In this document: one piece after another, positions 50,984 through 59,351 of the stretch | Layout: every line of letters starts with the position of its first letter | Position numbering within the stretch: position 1 is the first letter of the stretch | NCBI RefSeq assembly: GCF_900107045.1 | Contig: NZ_FNON01000001.1 | Span: forward strand, 1,550,001 to 1,614,000 | From: Amycolatopsis xylanica | GTDB taxonomy: Bacteria > Actinomycetota > Actinomycetes > Mycobacteriales > Pseudonocardiaceae | Reading direction: 5' to 3' | Length of the DNA: 64,000 nucleotides | Program-made: the position numbers and the translations under genes | Notes under the pieces: model-generated | Databases searched by the model: none | The model's input: only the letters and a program-made list of their open reading frames with translations | Told to the model about the DNA's origin: nothing

Positions 50984-51873
50984 GGGGTCACCGCCACCGC
51001 GTCGACGATTTCGAGGATGGCGTCCCGCACGGCCGCCGGATCTTCTTGCGGCAGAAGGTGTCCCGCCTCCTCGATGACGATCACCCGTCCACGCGGCAGC
51101 GCGGCCATGAGGTCGGCGGCGACCTTATTGAACAGCAGGCGCCCCTTCGCCATCCCACGCTCGACTCGCCCGGCCTGCAGGCACACCGTGGGCACGTCCG
51201 GGGTTCCCGCCGCCTGCAGCCGACGCATGATCGGCAGTGCCGGGACGATCTGCGCGGCCTCGCGGCGCCCCGCCCGCATGGCACTCGTGCACGCGTAGTC
51301 GCGCAGCACGATGGCGAAGTCTTCAGCACTGATCACCGGGGAAACTCCGTGCGGCAGCGTCAACTTCTCGATCAGCCCTCGTCCGCCGAAACGCGCGAGC
51401 ACGGCCATGACCCTGAAACTAACCGCGGCCAGCTTCGCGTTGCGTGCGCTCATGATCTCGGCGACGGTGGCGTCGACGAAGACCAGGCCCGCGACCCGGT
51501 GCGGCGCCCGTTCGGCGAACAGCCGGATGATCGGCCCGCCCCAGCTGTGCCCGACGAGCACGACAGGTCGCGTCTCGCCGAGACCGTCGAGCAGGCCGGT
51601 GAGGTCGTCGACGATCCGGTCGAGCGTGCGCTCCCGCGTGTCGGAATCACTTCCGCCATACCCGGCGCGGTCGTAGGACAAGGTCCGCGTGCGCGCGCTG
51701 ATCTCGCGCTGGGTGTGCACCCACGACGCGGCAGGCGCGCTCATCCCGGCTTCGAACACGACCAGCGGCCCGTCGCCCTCCCCAGCGGTCACAGCTCGCA
51801 GCCGCCGCCCGTCGGGCAGCCTGACGAACCGCTCGGTCAATCCCTGTCCGGGGTCCAGCTTTTCCTTGCGCAT
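50980..51873 (-). CDS. Alpha/beta hydrolase
   Basis: A 297-residue hydrolase. VVFEAGMSAPAASWV supplies the oxyanion region, VVLVGHSWGGPIIRL the nucleophile (GxSxG), and VIEEAGHLLPQEDP the catalytic His. ATG 51873 follows GGAG with six bases and overlaps the amidase stop by one base (TGATG). It belongs to the TetR-amidase-hydrolase-MFS operon and may process an ester or lactone formed or imported with the amide. Confidence 0.88.
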   Translation of the reverse strand: MRKEKLDPGQGLTERFVRLPDGRRLRAVTAGEGDGPLVVFEAGMSAPAASWVHTQREISARTRTLSYDRAGYGGSDSDTRERTLDRIVDDLTGLLDGLGETRPVVLVGHSWGGPIIRLFAERAPHRVAGLVFVDATVAEIMSARNAKLAAVSFRVMAVLARFGGRGLIEKLTLPHGVSPVISAEDFAIVLRDYACTSAMRAGRREAAQIVPALPIMRRLQAAGTPDVPTVCLQAGRVERGMAKGRLLFNKVAADLMAALPRGRVIVIEEAGHLLPQEDPAAVRDAILEIVDAVAVTP

Positions 51874-53234
51874 CAGGGTCTCCAACAGGGCGGATGGATG
51901 TCTTGCCACAGCGCGGCGTCTTCCAGCTGGGCGGCGAGCGCGAGCAGCTCGGCGTCCTGACGCGGGCGTCCGACGAGCTGCACGCCGTACGGCAGCCCTT
52001 CGTCCACATGGGACGGCAGGGCGATCGCGGGCTGGCCGGTGAAATTGGCCCAGGGTGTGTAGCAGGACCACGCGAGCATCGAATCGGCCACCGCCTCGAC
52101 CCCCTCGGCCAGGAAATGCCCGACTGGGACCGGCGGACCGTTGGTGACCGGGGTCAGCGCGACGTCGAAGTCCTCGAACGCGGCGAGGAACTTACTGGCG
52201 TAGTGCTCGAGAATTTCCTGCACGGCAAGCACTTCACTGCCCGGCATCGCTGCGCCCTCGGCATCGAGATAGCGCGTGTACGGCAGAAGCCGGGCCCGGT
52301 CGTCAGACGGGACCAAAGTGGACACCGCCGCGTGCACCGACGAAGCGAAATGCTTGCGCAACGCCAGGCGCACCGGTTCGTCGCACACGGCCGGTATCTC
52401 CACCTCGCGCACGTCGTGCCCCAGCTCTCGCAAAAGGTCCGCCGTCCGCTCCACGGTGTGGATCGCCTGCGGATGCGCGGGCCCCTCGAGTCCTGTCTCG
52501 GTCCACACCGCGATGCGCAGCGGTTTTCTTATCCCGTAAGCGAAATGACTGTCGGCCATCACGCCCAGCAACAGCGCCGCGTCCGCCACGGTCCTCGCGA
52601 TCGGACCTTCGACGGTCGTGCTCACGAGCGCGGGCGAACCCACCAGCCCTCGGCTGGGCTTCACGCCGACAAGGTGGCAAGCCGCCGCGGGCGTCCGCGT
52701 CGACCCGGCGCCGTCGCCCGCCGTGGCCAGCGGCACCAGCCCCGCCGCAACCGCCGTCGCGGCGCCACCACTGGAGCCGCTCGAGTAACGCCCCAGGTCA
52801 TACGGCGTCACGGCGGGCCGAGCCGTCACCTCGTTGTGGGTGTAGCAAGTGGCGCCGAACTCGGCGGTGTTGGTCTTGCCGACGAGCACCGCCCCCGCGC
52901 GCCGCACCAGCCCGGTGGTCCAGGAGTCCTCCGGCGGCACGAACCCGGCCAGCGCGGCGGACCCGAACGTCGTGCGCACGCCCGCCGCCGGATACAGGTC
53001 CTTGATGCCGATCGGCAGCCCGAGCAGCGGCGCCCACTCCCCCTCGGCGATCCGCTTGTCGGCGCGAATCGCCTCCTCGAGAGCGAGTTCCGGCGTGACG
53101 GTGATGAACGCGCCGAGCCCGGCGTCGAGCCGGTCGATGCGCCCGAGATAGTGCTCGGTCAGTTCCCGCGAGCTGACCTCTCCCCCGCGCAGCGCGTTGA
53201 GCTGCGCCGTGGCGGTCAGGTCGTGGAGGCTCAC
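51873..53234 (-). CDS. Amidase (amidase-signature family)
   Basis: A 453-residue amidase. The Ser-cisSer-Lys triad is visible: Lys78 in LPIGIKDLYPAAG, the Gly/Ser-rich YSSGSSGGAATAVAAGL (cis-Ser near 154-155) and nucleophile Ser178 in GDGAGSTRTPAAACHLVGVK. It hydrolyses a carboxamide or aryl amide. Its start overlaps the TetR stop (ATGA). TetR control by the palindrome at 53814-53842 is expected. Confidence 0.92.
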   Translation of the reverse strand: MSLHDLTATAQLNALRGGEVSSRELTEHYLGRIDRLDAGLGAFITVTPELALEEAIRADKRIAEGEWAPLLGLPIGIKDLYPAAGVRTTFGSAALAGFVPPEDSWTTGLVRRAGAVLVGKTNTAEFGATCYTHNEVTARPAVTPYDLGRYSSGSSGGAATAVAAGLVPLATAGDGAGSTRTPAAACHLVGVKPSRGLVGSPALVSTTVEGPIARTVADAALLLGVMADSHFAYGIRKPLRIAVWTETGLEGPAHPQAIHTVERTADLLRELGHDVREVEIPAVCDEPVRLALRKHFASSVHAAVSTLVPSDDRARLLPYTRYLDAEGAAMPGSEVLAVQEILEHYASKFLAAFEDFDVALTPVTNGPPVPVGHFLAEGVEAVADSMLAWSCYTPWANFTGQPAIALPSHVDEGLPYGVQLVGRPRQDAELLALAAQLEDAALWQDIHPPCWRP

Positions 53235-53806
53235 AAGGTCACCGACATGCCGGTCAGCAGCCGATGGGCCGCGGTGACCACGGCGTCCAGATACTCCGGC
53301 GTCAGCGGCTGGCGGCCGATCATCCGGCGGTGCATCAGCGGGCCTTCGATCAGGTCACCGACCAGGCCGAGTTCGTCGATCTTCCCGATCTCGCCACGCT
53401 GCATGGCCCTGGTCAGGGCGTTGTACAGCGGCCGCCCGCGCCCCTCGGCCATGGCGCGGAACGCGAGTTCGGCGTCGGGATCGGTGTGCAGATCGGCCGT
53501 CAACGCCATGAGCCCGTCGACCCACTCGGACGACCAGGACTCGGCGAAGTCGTCGACGATGGCCTTGAGATCGCCGCGCAGGCTCCCGGTGTCGTGCTCG
53601 GACACCGGCGGCAGATGCCCGGCGAGCACGTCGACGACGAGCTGTGCCTTGGTCGGCCACCGCCGATAGAGGTCGGTGCGGTGCGCCTGGGCCTCCGAAG
53701 CGACCTTCGCCATGGTCAGCGCGTCGTAACCCCGGCTCGTCAGTAGCGACCAGCCCGCGTCCAGCAGTCGTTTCTCGAGATCGGGGTCTCGGGGTCGCCC
53801 GGCCAC
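53231..53806 (-). CDS. TetR-family repressor
   Basis: A 191-residue TetR protein. The HTH is GWSLLTSRGYDALTMAKVAS and QAHRTDLYRRWPTKAQLVVD; the C-terminal ligand domain follows. It is the first gene of a four-gene operon with amidase, hydrolase and MFS, all with 1-4-base overlaps. A near-perfect palindrome in its promoter marks autoregulation of the whole operon. Confidence 0.92.
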   Translation of the reverse strand: MAGRPRDPDLEKRLLDAGWSLLTSRGYDALTMAKVASEAQAHRTDLYRRWPTKAQLVVDVLAGHLPPVSEHDTGSLRGDLKAIVDDFAESWSSEWVDGLMALTADLHTDPDAELAFRAMAEGRGRPLYNALTRAMQRGEIGKIDELGLVGDLIEGPLMHRRMIGRQPLTPEYLDAVVTAAHRLLTGMSVTL

Positions 53807-53813
53807 ATCGTCT

Positions 53814-53842
53814 CCAATTCGCTACATGTTGTAGTGAATTGG
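53814..53842. promoter_or_regulatory. TetR operator
   Basis: Outer arms CCAATTC and GAATTGG and inner arms CTACA and TGTAG are symmetric about TGT, with a single mismatched pair between them. It lies 8-36 bases upstream of the TetR ATG, overlapping the likely promoter. Confidence 0.75.
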
Positions 53843-53908
53843 AGGATAGACAGCTGCCCGGCGGAAAAACAAGGGCCGCTGGGATCGGCGATCCCAGCGG
53901 CCCTCGGC

Positions 53909-55258
53909 TCAGCCGGTGGTCGAGATGTCGTCCAGCTGCTCGGCCGCCGGGCGGACCGGATAGAGATCACCGATCGGCGACTTGGGCACCAGTGGGAGTG
54001 CCGCACGCGCTTCGCGGTCACCGGCGTCGGCCGCCGCGTGGACGCTGTCGAGTGCCGCGTACTGCAGGAAGTTCAGGTCGGGGTACTTCCACTCCGACTG
54101 CCCCTTGGTCGCCGCCGGGAGCAGGAAGTCGACGGCCTTGAAGATGCTGCCGCCCTTGGGATTCTGGTAGCCCCAGAGGTCGACGCCCGCGCGTTCGCCG
54201 AGCTGTGCGAGGCGAGTGAACGCGACCAGGTTGAACGTCGAATAGTGGTAAGTGCGGGTACGCGCGATCTCCTGCGGCTGGCTGCCGTCGGCGGCGATCT
54301 GCGGGTCGATCCGGCCCGCCTTGGCCTTCTCGAGGATGTCCTTGGCGACCGCGGTCTGCCCGGTGTAGAGCGCGATGCCCGAGGTGAGCATGTCCATGAA
54401 CGTGCCGTGGTTGTTCTGCGCCGCGGCCTCGTCCTTGCCGTACTGGCTGGTGCGCAGCCAGGTCAGGAAGTCGGCCGACCAGCCCTTGAACGCGCTCTCG
54501 TCACCCTTCGACCAGCCGGGCGCGCCGGTGCTGAGGATGGCGGCGGCGTCGAGCACCTGCGTGAACGTGTAGGAGAACTCGATGATGCCGATGCCCCGGC
54601 CGTCGTTCTTGCACGGGATGCCCTGCGCGAAGTTCAGGTTGGGGTTCATTTTCGTGGCGGCGTCGAGGAACCACGTCCGCAGGTCCAGCGCCGCGCGGCG
54701 CGCGTAGTCGGCGTTGCCGGTGTAGTACCAGGCCAGCGAGAGCTGGTAGATCGCGGTGAACGCCTTGAGCCGCTCGGCCTTGTCGGACACGGCCGTGGTC
54801 TCGGGATTGAGCACGCCGTCCCGTTGCACGTACGGGCAGCCGAGCGGGTTCTCCGGGGTCTTCGGCTTACTGGGCCACCAGTACGGGGCGAGGCTCAGGT
54901 AGTCGTGCTTGTCGCCGCTGGGCGGCACGCGCTCCTTGTCGGCGACGGTCCACGGTCCTTCCTTGACCGCGGCGTCGGCCTGCTTGAGCAAGTCCTTCAA
55001 GGAAGCCGTGACCGTCCGCTCGCCGAAAAGCAGCGCGAGCTTGTTGACCAGCAGGCGCTTTCCGTCGAGGACAACGGTTTTGGGCGGGCAGAACCGGGAC
55101 AGCACCGGCAGCGAGCACGCCCCGCCGGAGACCGGAGCGGCCGACGCGACGCCGGCGGACAGCGGAAGGCTCAACACGGCCGCCGTCGCGGCGAGGACGC
55201 CGAGCCGCCGGAGAGGTCTGAGTGGCAACACTGCTACTCCGTTCATATCCATGAACAT
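53909..55258 (-). CDS. Secreted alginate lyase-family protein (PL5-like)
   Basis: A 449-residue exported protein with a signal peptide (LGVLAATAAVLSLPLSAGVA then SAAP, near residue 40). The alpha/alpha-barrel core has HDYLSLAPYWWPSKP, RLKAFTAIYQLSLAWYYTGN, GIIEFSYTFTQVLDAAAIL, and AAQNNHGTFMDMLTSGIALY, which carries the catalytic NNHGT motif of this family; RTRTYHYSTFNLVAFTRLA supplies the Tyr/His region. It probably depolymerises uronic-acid polysaccharide. The start is unclear among ATGs at 55258, 55252 and 55246. Confidence 0.85.
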   Translation of the reverse strand: MFMDMNGVAVLPLRPLRRLGVLAATAAVLSLPLSAGVASAAPVSGGACSLPVLSRFCPPKTVVLDGKRLLVNKLALLFGERTVTASLKDLLKQADAAVKEGPWTVADKERVPPSGDKHDYLSLAPYWWPSKPKTPENPLGCPYVQRDGVLNPETTAVSDKAERLKAFTAIYQLSLAWYYTGNADYARRAALDLRTWFLDAATKMNPNLNFAQGIPCKNDGRGIGIIEFSYTFTQVLDAAAILSTGAPGWSKGDESAFKGWSADFLTWLRTSQYGKDEAAAQNNHGTFMDMLTSGIALYTGQTAVAKDILEKAKAGRIDPQIAADGSQPQEIARTRTYHYSTFNLVAFTRLAQLGERAGVDLWGYQNPKGGSIFKAVDFLLPAATKGQSEWKYPDLNFLQYAALDSVHAAADAGDREARAALPLVPKSPIGDLYPVRPAAEQLDDISTTG

Positions 55259-55325
55259 TCACCAAGTATGTGACGCACGAGTAGAACCCTGAACGTCCAT
55301 GGACTGAAGACAGCGAGCTCAGCCG

Positions 55326-55976
55326 TTACCTACCTGTGATGCGTCCCGGCGCCGCGACGGGCGCTCCGGTGGCGGCCGCGACGTCGTCCCCGGTCACCCC
55401 CGGCGCGGTTTCGACCAGCCGGAGCCCGTCGGCCGTGACGTCGAGGACGCACAGGTCGGTGATGATCCGGTTGACGCACCGCCGTCCGGTGAGCGGCAGG
55501 GTGCAGTCGCCCACGATCTTGGGGCTCCCGTCCCGGGCGGTGTGTTCGGTGAGGGCGACGACGTGGCGCGCGCCGTGGACGAGGTCCATCGCGCCGCCCA
55601 TGCCCTTCACCATCTTCCCCGGGATCATCCAGTTGGCGAGGTCCCCGCGCGCGGAGATCTGCATGGCGCCGAGGATCGCGGTGTCGAGGTGGCCGCCGCG
55701 GATCATCCCGAACGACTGCGCCGAGTCGAAGAAACAGGCGCCCGCCAGCGTGGTGACCGTCTCCTTGCCCGCGTTGATGAGATCGGGATCCACCTCCGCG
55801 TCGGCGGGATAGGGCCCGGTGCCGAGTATCCCGTTCTCCGAGTGCAGCACGACCCGGACGCCGGCCGGGATGTGATTGGGCACCAGCGTCGGCAACCCGA
55901 TGCCCAGATTGACGTAGCCGCCGTCGGCGAGTTCGGCCGCGGCGCGCGCCGCCATCTGGTCACGTGTCCACGGCAT
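55326..55976 (-). CDS. scoB: 3-oxoacid CoA-transferase, beta subunit
   Basis: A 216-residue subunit. [17 protein letters not shown] and the catalytic Glu in [13 protein letters not shown] are diagnostic; [40 protein letters not shown] and [20 protein letters not shown] follow. It pairs with the alpha subunit upstream (1-base overlap, TGATG). It transfers CoA between succinyl-CoA and acetoacetate or 3-oxoadipate; the exact substrate cannot be told from sequence. Confidence 0.92.
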   Translation of the reverse strand: MPWTRDQMAARAAAELADGGYVNLGIGLPTLVPNHIPAGVRVVLHSENGILGTGPYPADAEVDPDLINAGKETVTTLAGACFFDSAQSFGMIRGGHLDTAILGAMQISARGDLANWMIPGKMVKGMGGAMDLVHGARHVVALTEHTARDGSPKIVGDCTLPLTGRRCVNRIITDLCVLDVTADGLRLVETAPGVTGDDVAAATGAPVAAPGRITGR

Positions 55977-56740
55977 CAGTCGGCCGTTCCTTTCGTGGTG
56001 CGGCGTTCGATCGGTTTCTCGGCGGCCTGCTCGGGGGTCAGTTCGACGACCCGCTGGACGTAGACGCCGGGGACGTGGATCTGGTCAGGGTCGAGTTCGC
56101 CGGGTTCGACGAGTTCCTCGACCTCGGCGATGGTGATCCGCCCCGCGGCGGCGGCCATCGGGTTGAAGTTGGCGGCGGACCGGCGGAAGACCAGGTTCCC
56201 GTGCCGGTCACCGCGAGCCGCCCGCACCAACGCGAAATCGCAGGTGATGGCCTCCTCCAGCACGTACTCGCGACCGTCGAACACCCGCGTCTCACCGGGC
56301 GGCGACGCCAGCGCGACACTCCCGTCCGCGCCATAACGCCACGGCAGCCCGCCTTCGGCGATCTGGGTACCGACCCCGGCGGGCGTGTAGAAGGCCGGAA
56401 TCCCGGCACCGCCCGCACGCAGCCGCTCGGCGAGGGTGCCCTGCGGAATCAGCCGAACCTCGAGTTCCCCGGCCAGATATTGCCGCGCGAACTCCTTGTT
56501 CTCGCCCACATAGGACGCGATCACGCGCTCGACCCGACCGGATTCGAGCAGCACACCCAAGCCACGCCCGTCGGTACCGCAGTTGTTCGACACCAGGGTC
56601 AGCCCAGACGCCCCGGTGCCGTACACCGCGTCGATCAGCACCTGTGGCACCCCGCACAAGCCGAACCCGCCGACCGCGAGCGACGCTCCATTGTGGACAT
56701 TCCCGACCGCCGCGGCGGCGGTCGGGAATTCCTTGTTCAT
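55976..56740 (-). CDS. scoA: 3-oxoacid CoA-transferase, alpha subunit
   Basis: A 254-residue subunit. [20 protein letters not shown] and [20 protein letters not shown] are standard, as are [20 protein letters not shown] and [21 protein letters not shown] 56740 fits family N termini; an in-frame ATG at 56755 lies nine bases after TAAAGT and could begin a leaderless message. The start region holds a direct repeat GCCACTATGAAC. It is co-transcribed with scoB. Confidence 0.92.
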   Translation of the reverse strand: MNKEFPTAAAAVGNVHNGASLAVGGFGLCGVPQVLIDAVYGTGASGLTLVSNNCGTDGRGLGVLLESGRVERVIASYVGENKEFARQYLAGELEVRLIPQGTLAERLRAGGAGIPAFYTPAGVGTQIAEGGLPWRYGADGSVALASPPGETRVFDGREYVLEEAITCDFALVRAARGDRHGNLVFRRSAANFNPMAAAAGRITIAEVEELVEPGELDPDQIHVPGVYVQRVVELTPEQAAEKPIERRTTKGTAD

Positions 56741-56907
56741 AGTGGCGACGTTCATAGTGGCACTACTTTAGGTGCCGACCACCCCACCCTGGATATGTGC
56801 GCGCTGCACACTTTTCCCGCCGCGGGAGGTGTGGCACCTTCACATGCCTGCCGGAATTCGATCGACGTCGCGCACGCGACTCTCCCGCACAATTCATCGG
56901 CCGGAAG

Positions 56908-57417
56908 TCACCGGGGTTGATACCACAGGATCGTCCCGTTGCCCGCTCCCTGGATCGCGATGAAGCCGACGCCCAAGATCCGGAACTCGAGATTGCTAAA
57001 GCAGCAAGTACGGGAAGCGAACGGGTCACCACGCCGGACGTACACCACCAGGTTGCCGTCCCGCTGGAAGATCGCCTCCTGTCCCCGATGATCGGTGCCA
57101 CTGGCCCAGCGCGCCCGGCCGAGGTCGTCGTAGAGGACCAGGTTGCCGTCGGCCTGGAAGATCAGCCGGGACCGGCCGGTCTGGACGTAGTCACCGGGGA
57201 GGAAGTGCGTTCCCGGTGACAGGACCCAGTCTGCGCCCTCCAGCCGGGGTGCCGGTGTGCCCGCTTCGGGGTGCACCTGGGCGACCGGTGGGAACGTTGC
57301 CAGCGGAGACCGCTCGGCCGCCGCCGGCGTCCCGGTGAGCCCGACCGCGAGTAGAGCCGAGATGACCAAGCACCACAGACCTCGATGACGTTTGCCGCCG
57401 GTCGCCCACCCGGACAT
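56908..57417 (-). CDS. Secreted bulb-type (B_lectin) mannose-binding-like protein
   Basis: A 169-residue exported protein. The signal peptide (HRGLWCLVISALLAVGLTGT then PAAA) is followed by a B_lectin domain with two clear QxDxNxVxY sites, IFQADGNLVLYDD and IFQRDGNLVVYVR. Cysteines in SRTCCFSNLEF may form a disulfide. ATG 57417 follows AAGGAG with five bases. It probably binds mannose-type glycans, or serves as a small lectin-like bacteriocin (lectin-only, with no toxin domain). Confidence 0.85.
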   Translation of the reverse strand: MSGWATGGKRHRGLWCLVISALLAVGLTGTPAAAERSPLATFPPVAQVHPEAGTPAPRLEGADWVLSPGTHFLPGDYVQTGRSRLIFQADGNLVLYDDLGRARWASGTDHRGQEAIFQRDGNLVVYVRRGDPFASRTCCFSNLEFRILGVGFIAIQGAGNGTILWYQPR

Positions 57418-57490
57418 CGCATCTCCTTGTCGCTCGTACACACCTAACCCGCGATCAAGATTGCAAGATTCAATTAGCCGCCAATAAACG

Positions 57491-57640
57491 TCAATCTACC
57501 AGCAGCCCATATCCGCGCAATGTCGTCCATCCGGCCGCAATTCTCAGGACCAGTCGGATGCCGAACGCGTCCTTGCGGAGCACCACCGGCTCGATTCGCT
57601 TGTCCTGCAAGAAACTCAGGCACCCATGAGCCGCACTGTT
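57491..57640 (-). pseudogene. Possible gene remnant in AT-rich gap
   Basis: The 57418-57725 gap (about 308 bases) is markedly more AT-rich than its surroundings. On the minus strand a 49-codon open stretch, bounded upstream by TAG and ending in TGA, reads HGCLSFLQDKRIEPVVLRKD and then AFGIRLVLRIAAGWTTLRGY. It looks coding in composition but has no good start or SD. It may be the decayed C terminus of a lost gene. No family recognised. Confidence 0.3.
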
Positions 57641-57725
57641 CTAAGCTCACTTGAGCGCGCTAAGCGTTTATTAAGAGAATCGTCTCGGTTTTCTCATTTT
57701 TTTGGCGATTTCGACCGGCAGCACG

Positions 57726-59222
57726 TCATGCCGGGTCGCCGAACCACTGGCGCGCGGCGCGCTCGAACGCCTCGGGCGAGTGGTCGCCTGCCCAGGCGAT
57801 GACGCCGTCGGGACGCACCAGCACCGCGCCTAGCCCGAGGCTGTCCCGAGCCGTACCGGCCACGTAACGCACGTGGGTTTCCCAGCGGGAGGCCGAATCG
57901 CGCAGACCGCGTTCGGCGGTGAAGTCGAGCAGGACGGCCTGGCCGTCGCGCGTCAGGTCGCTGAGCCGGGCGCCGTCCACCAGCTCGAAGTCCGGGGCGA
58001 CGCGGCCGGCCAGCGGGTGGGGGTCACCCAGGTCGTAGCGGATCGAGGCGCCCAAGAACTTACGGTAGACGTAGGTCGTTCCGTCCTTGGTCGCCAGCAG
58101 ATCGCGGATGAGGCTTTGGACCGCCTGTGAGTGCGGGTCCGGTCGCATCGCCGCGACCTGGGCGCGGGTCCACTCGAGCGCGAGGGCGCCGAGGGGATGG
58201 CGTTCGGTGGTGTAGGTGTCGAGCAGCCCCTCGGGCGCGTGGCCGAGTACGGTCGCCGCGAGCTTCCAGCCCAGGTTGACCGCGTCGCCGATGCCGGTGT
58301 TGAGGCCCTGGCCGCCGAGCGGGGACATGAGGTGCGCGGCGTCGCCCGCGAGCAGGACACGGCCGTTGCGGTAGGTCGTAGTCTGCATCGCGCGGTCGGT
58401 GAAGGTCGACGAGAGCTGGACGTCGGTCAGCGTCACATCGGTGCCGGAGACCCTGCGCAGCACGGTCTGCAGGTGCTCGCGGGTGGGCTCCTGCGTGCGG
58501 TCGAACGCGCCGCCGTCGAAGTCCATGAAGCCGAGGTGCCCTTCGGCCTCACGCTTGAGGTACATGCCCATGGGCGTCAGGTTGATCCCGGGCCTCAGCT
58601 TCTCGGGGTCGGCGATGGTGGCGAGCACCGTGTAGCCGGTGAACTGGGGTTCGGTGCCGGTCAGCTCGAAGCCCGCGAGCTTGCGGACCGTGCTGCGCCC
58701 GCCGTCGCAGCCGACGGCCCAGCGCGCCGGGTACTCGTCCTCACCCGCGAACAGGACCACCTTGTCGTCGTACTGGGCGATGTCGGAGACCGTGACGCCA
58801 CGCCTGATCTCCACCCCGAGCTTGGCCGCCCGCTCGGCCAGCACCGACTCGATCGACTCGAGGTCGGTCATCACGACTTCCGGAGCCGAGCCGGGCAGCC
58901 GGAACGGGAGCGCGTTGTCGTCGATCTTGCTCGGGTCGAGCACGATGCCCGCGAAATGACCGGCGCCGCGACGACCGGAGGCGTCCGTGCCGGGAATGAC
59001 CTGCTCTCCCGAGGCCGCCAGCAGGGCGTCCAGCAGCCCGCGGTGCTGGAACGCGTCGACCGACGCGGCGAACAGGCCGCGCATGCCGAGCGGGCCCGCC
59101 CGCCAGGGGGAGCCGGTGCCGGTCTCCCGTTCGAGCACCAGCACGGAACAGCCGGCGAGGCCGAGCTCGCAAGCCACGAACAGGCCGACCGGGCCTGCGC
59201 CCACGATCACTACGTCATGCAT
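57726..59222 (-). CDS. FAD-dependent aromatic monooxygenase
   Basis: A 498-residue PHBH-fold hydroxylase. DVVIVGAGPVGLFVACELGL is the FAD dinucleotide motif, WAVGCDGGRSTVRKLAGF the DG motif, and RVLLAGDAAHLMSPLGGQGL the GD motif. The C-terminal thioredoxin-like domain (FELVDGARLSDLTRDGQAVL, LVRPDGVIAWAGD) places it with RdmE/PgaE/rifampicin-monooxygenase-like enzymes. It probably hydroxylates a polyketide or another aromatic. ATG 59222 follows AAGGGA with six bases. It is divergent from the SARP gene and a likely target of it. Confidence 0.88.
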   Translation of the reverse strand: MHDVVIVGAGPVGLFVACELGLAGCSVLVLERETGTGSPWRAGPLGMRGLFAASVDAFQHRGLLDALLAASGEQVIPGTDASGRRGAGHFAGIVLDPSKIDDNALPFRLPGSAPEVVMTDLESIESVLAERAAKLGVEIRRGVTVSDIAQYDDKVVLFAGEDEYPARWAVGCDGGRSTVRKLAGFELTGTEPQFTGYTVLATIADPEKLRPGINLTPMGMYLKREAEGHLGFMDFDGGAFDRTQEPTREHLQTVLRRVSGTDVTLTDVQLSSTFTDRAMQTTTYRNGRVLLAGDAAHLMSPLGGQGLNTGIGDAVNLGWKLAATVLGHAPEGLLDTYTTERHPLGALALEWTRAQVAAMRPDPHSQAVQSLIRDLLATKDGTTYVYRKFLGASIRYDLGDPHPLAGRVAPDFELVDGARLSDLTRDGQAVLLDFTAERGLRDSASRWETHVRYVAGTARDSLGLGAVLVRPDGVIAWAGDHSPEAFERAARQWFGDPA

Positions 59223-59351
59223 GAGAAGTCCCTTCCGCCGCCGGTTTTCGGCGACACGGCAACACTCGCGCCGCCCCCTCACACGGCGCGCACACCGCGC
59301 TGACACGGGCCCACCTGACGCTCACACCCCCGCGCACGCGAAGATCAGGGA

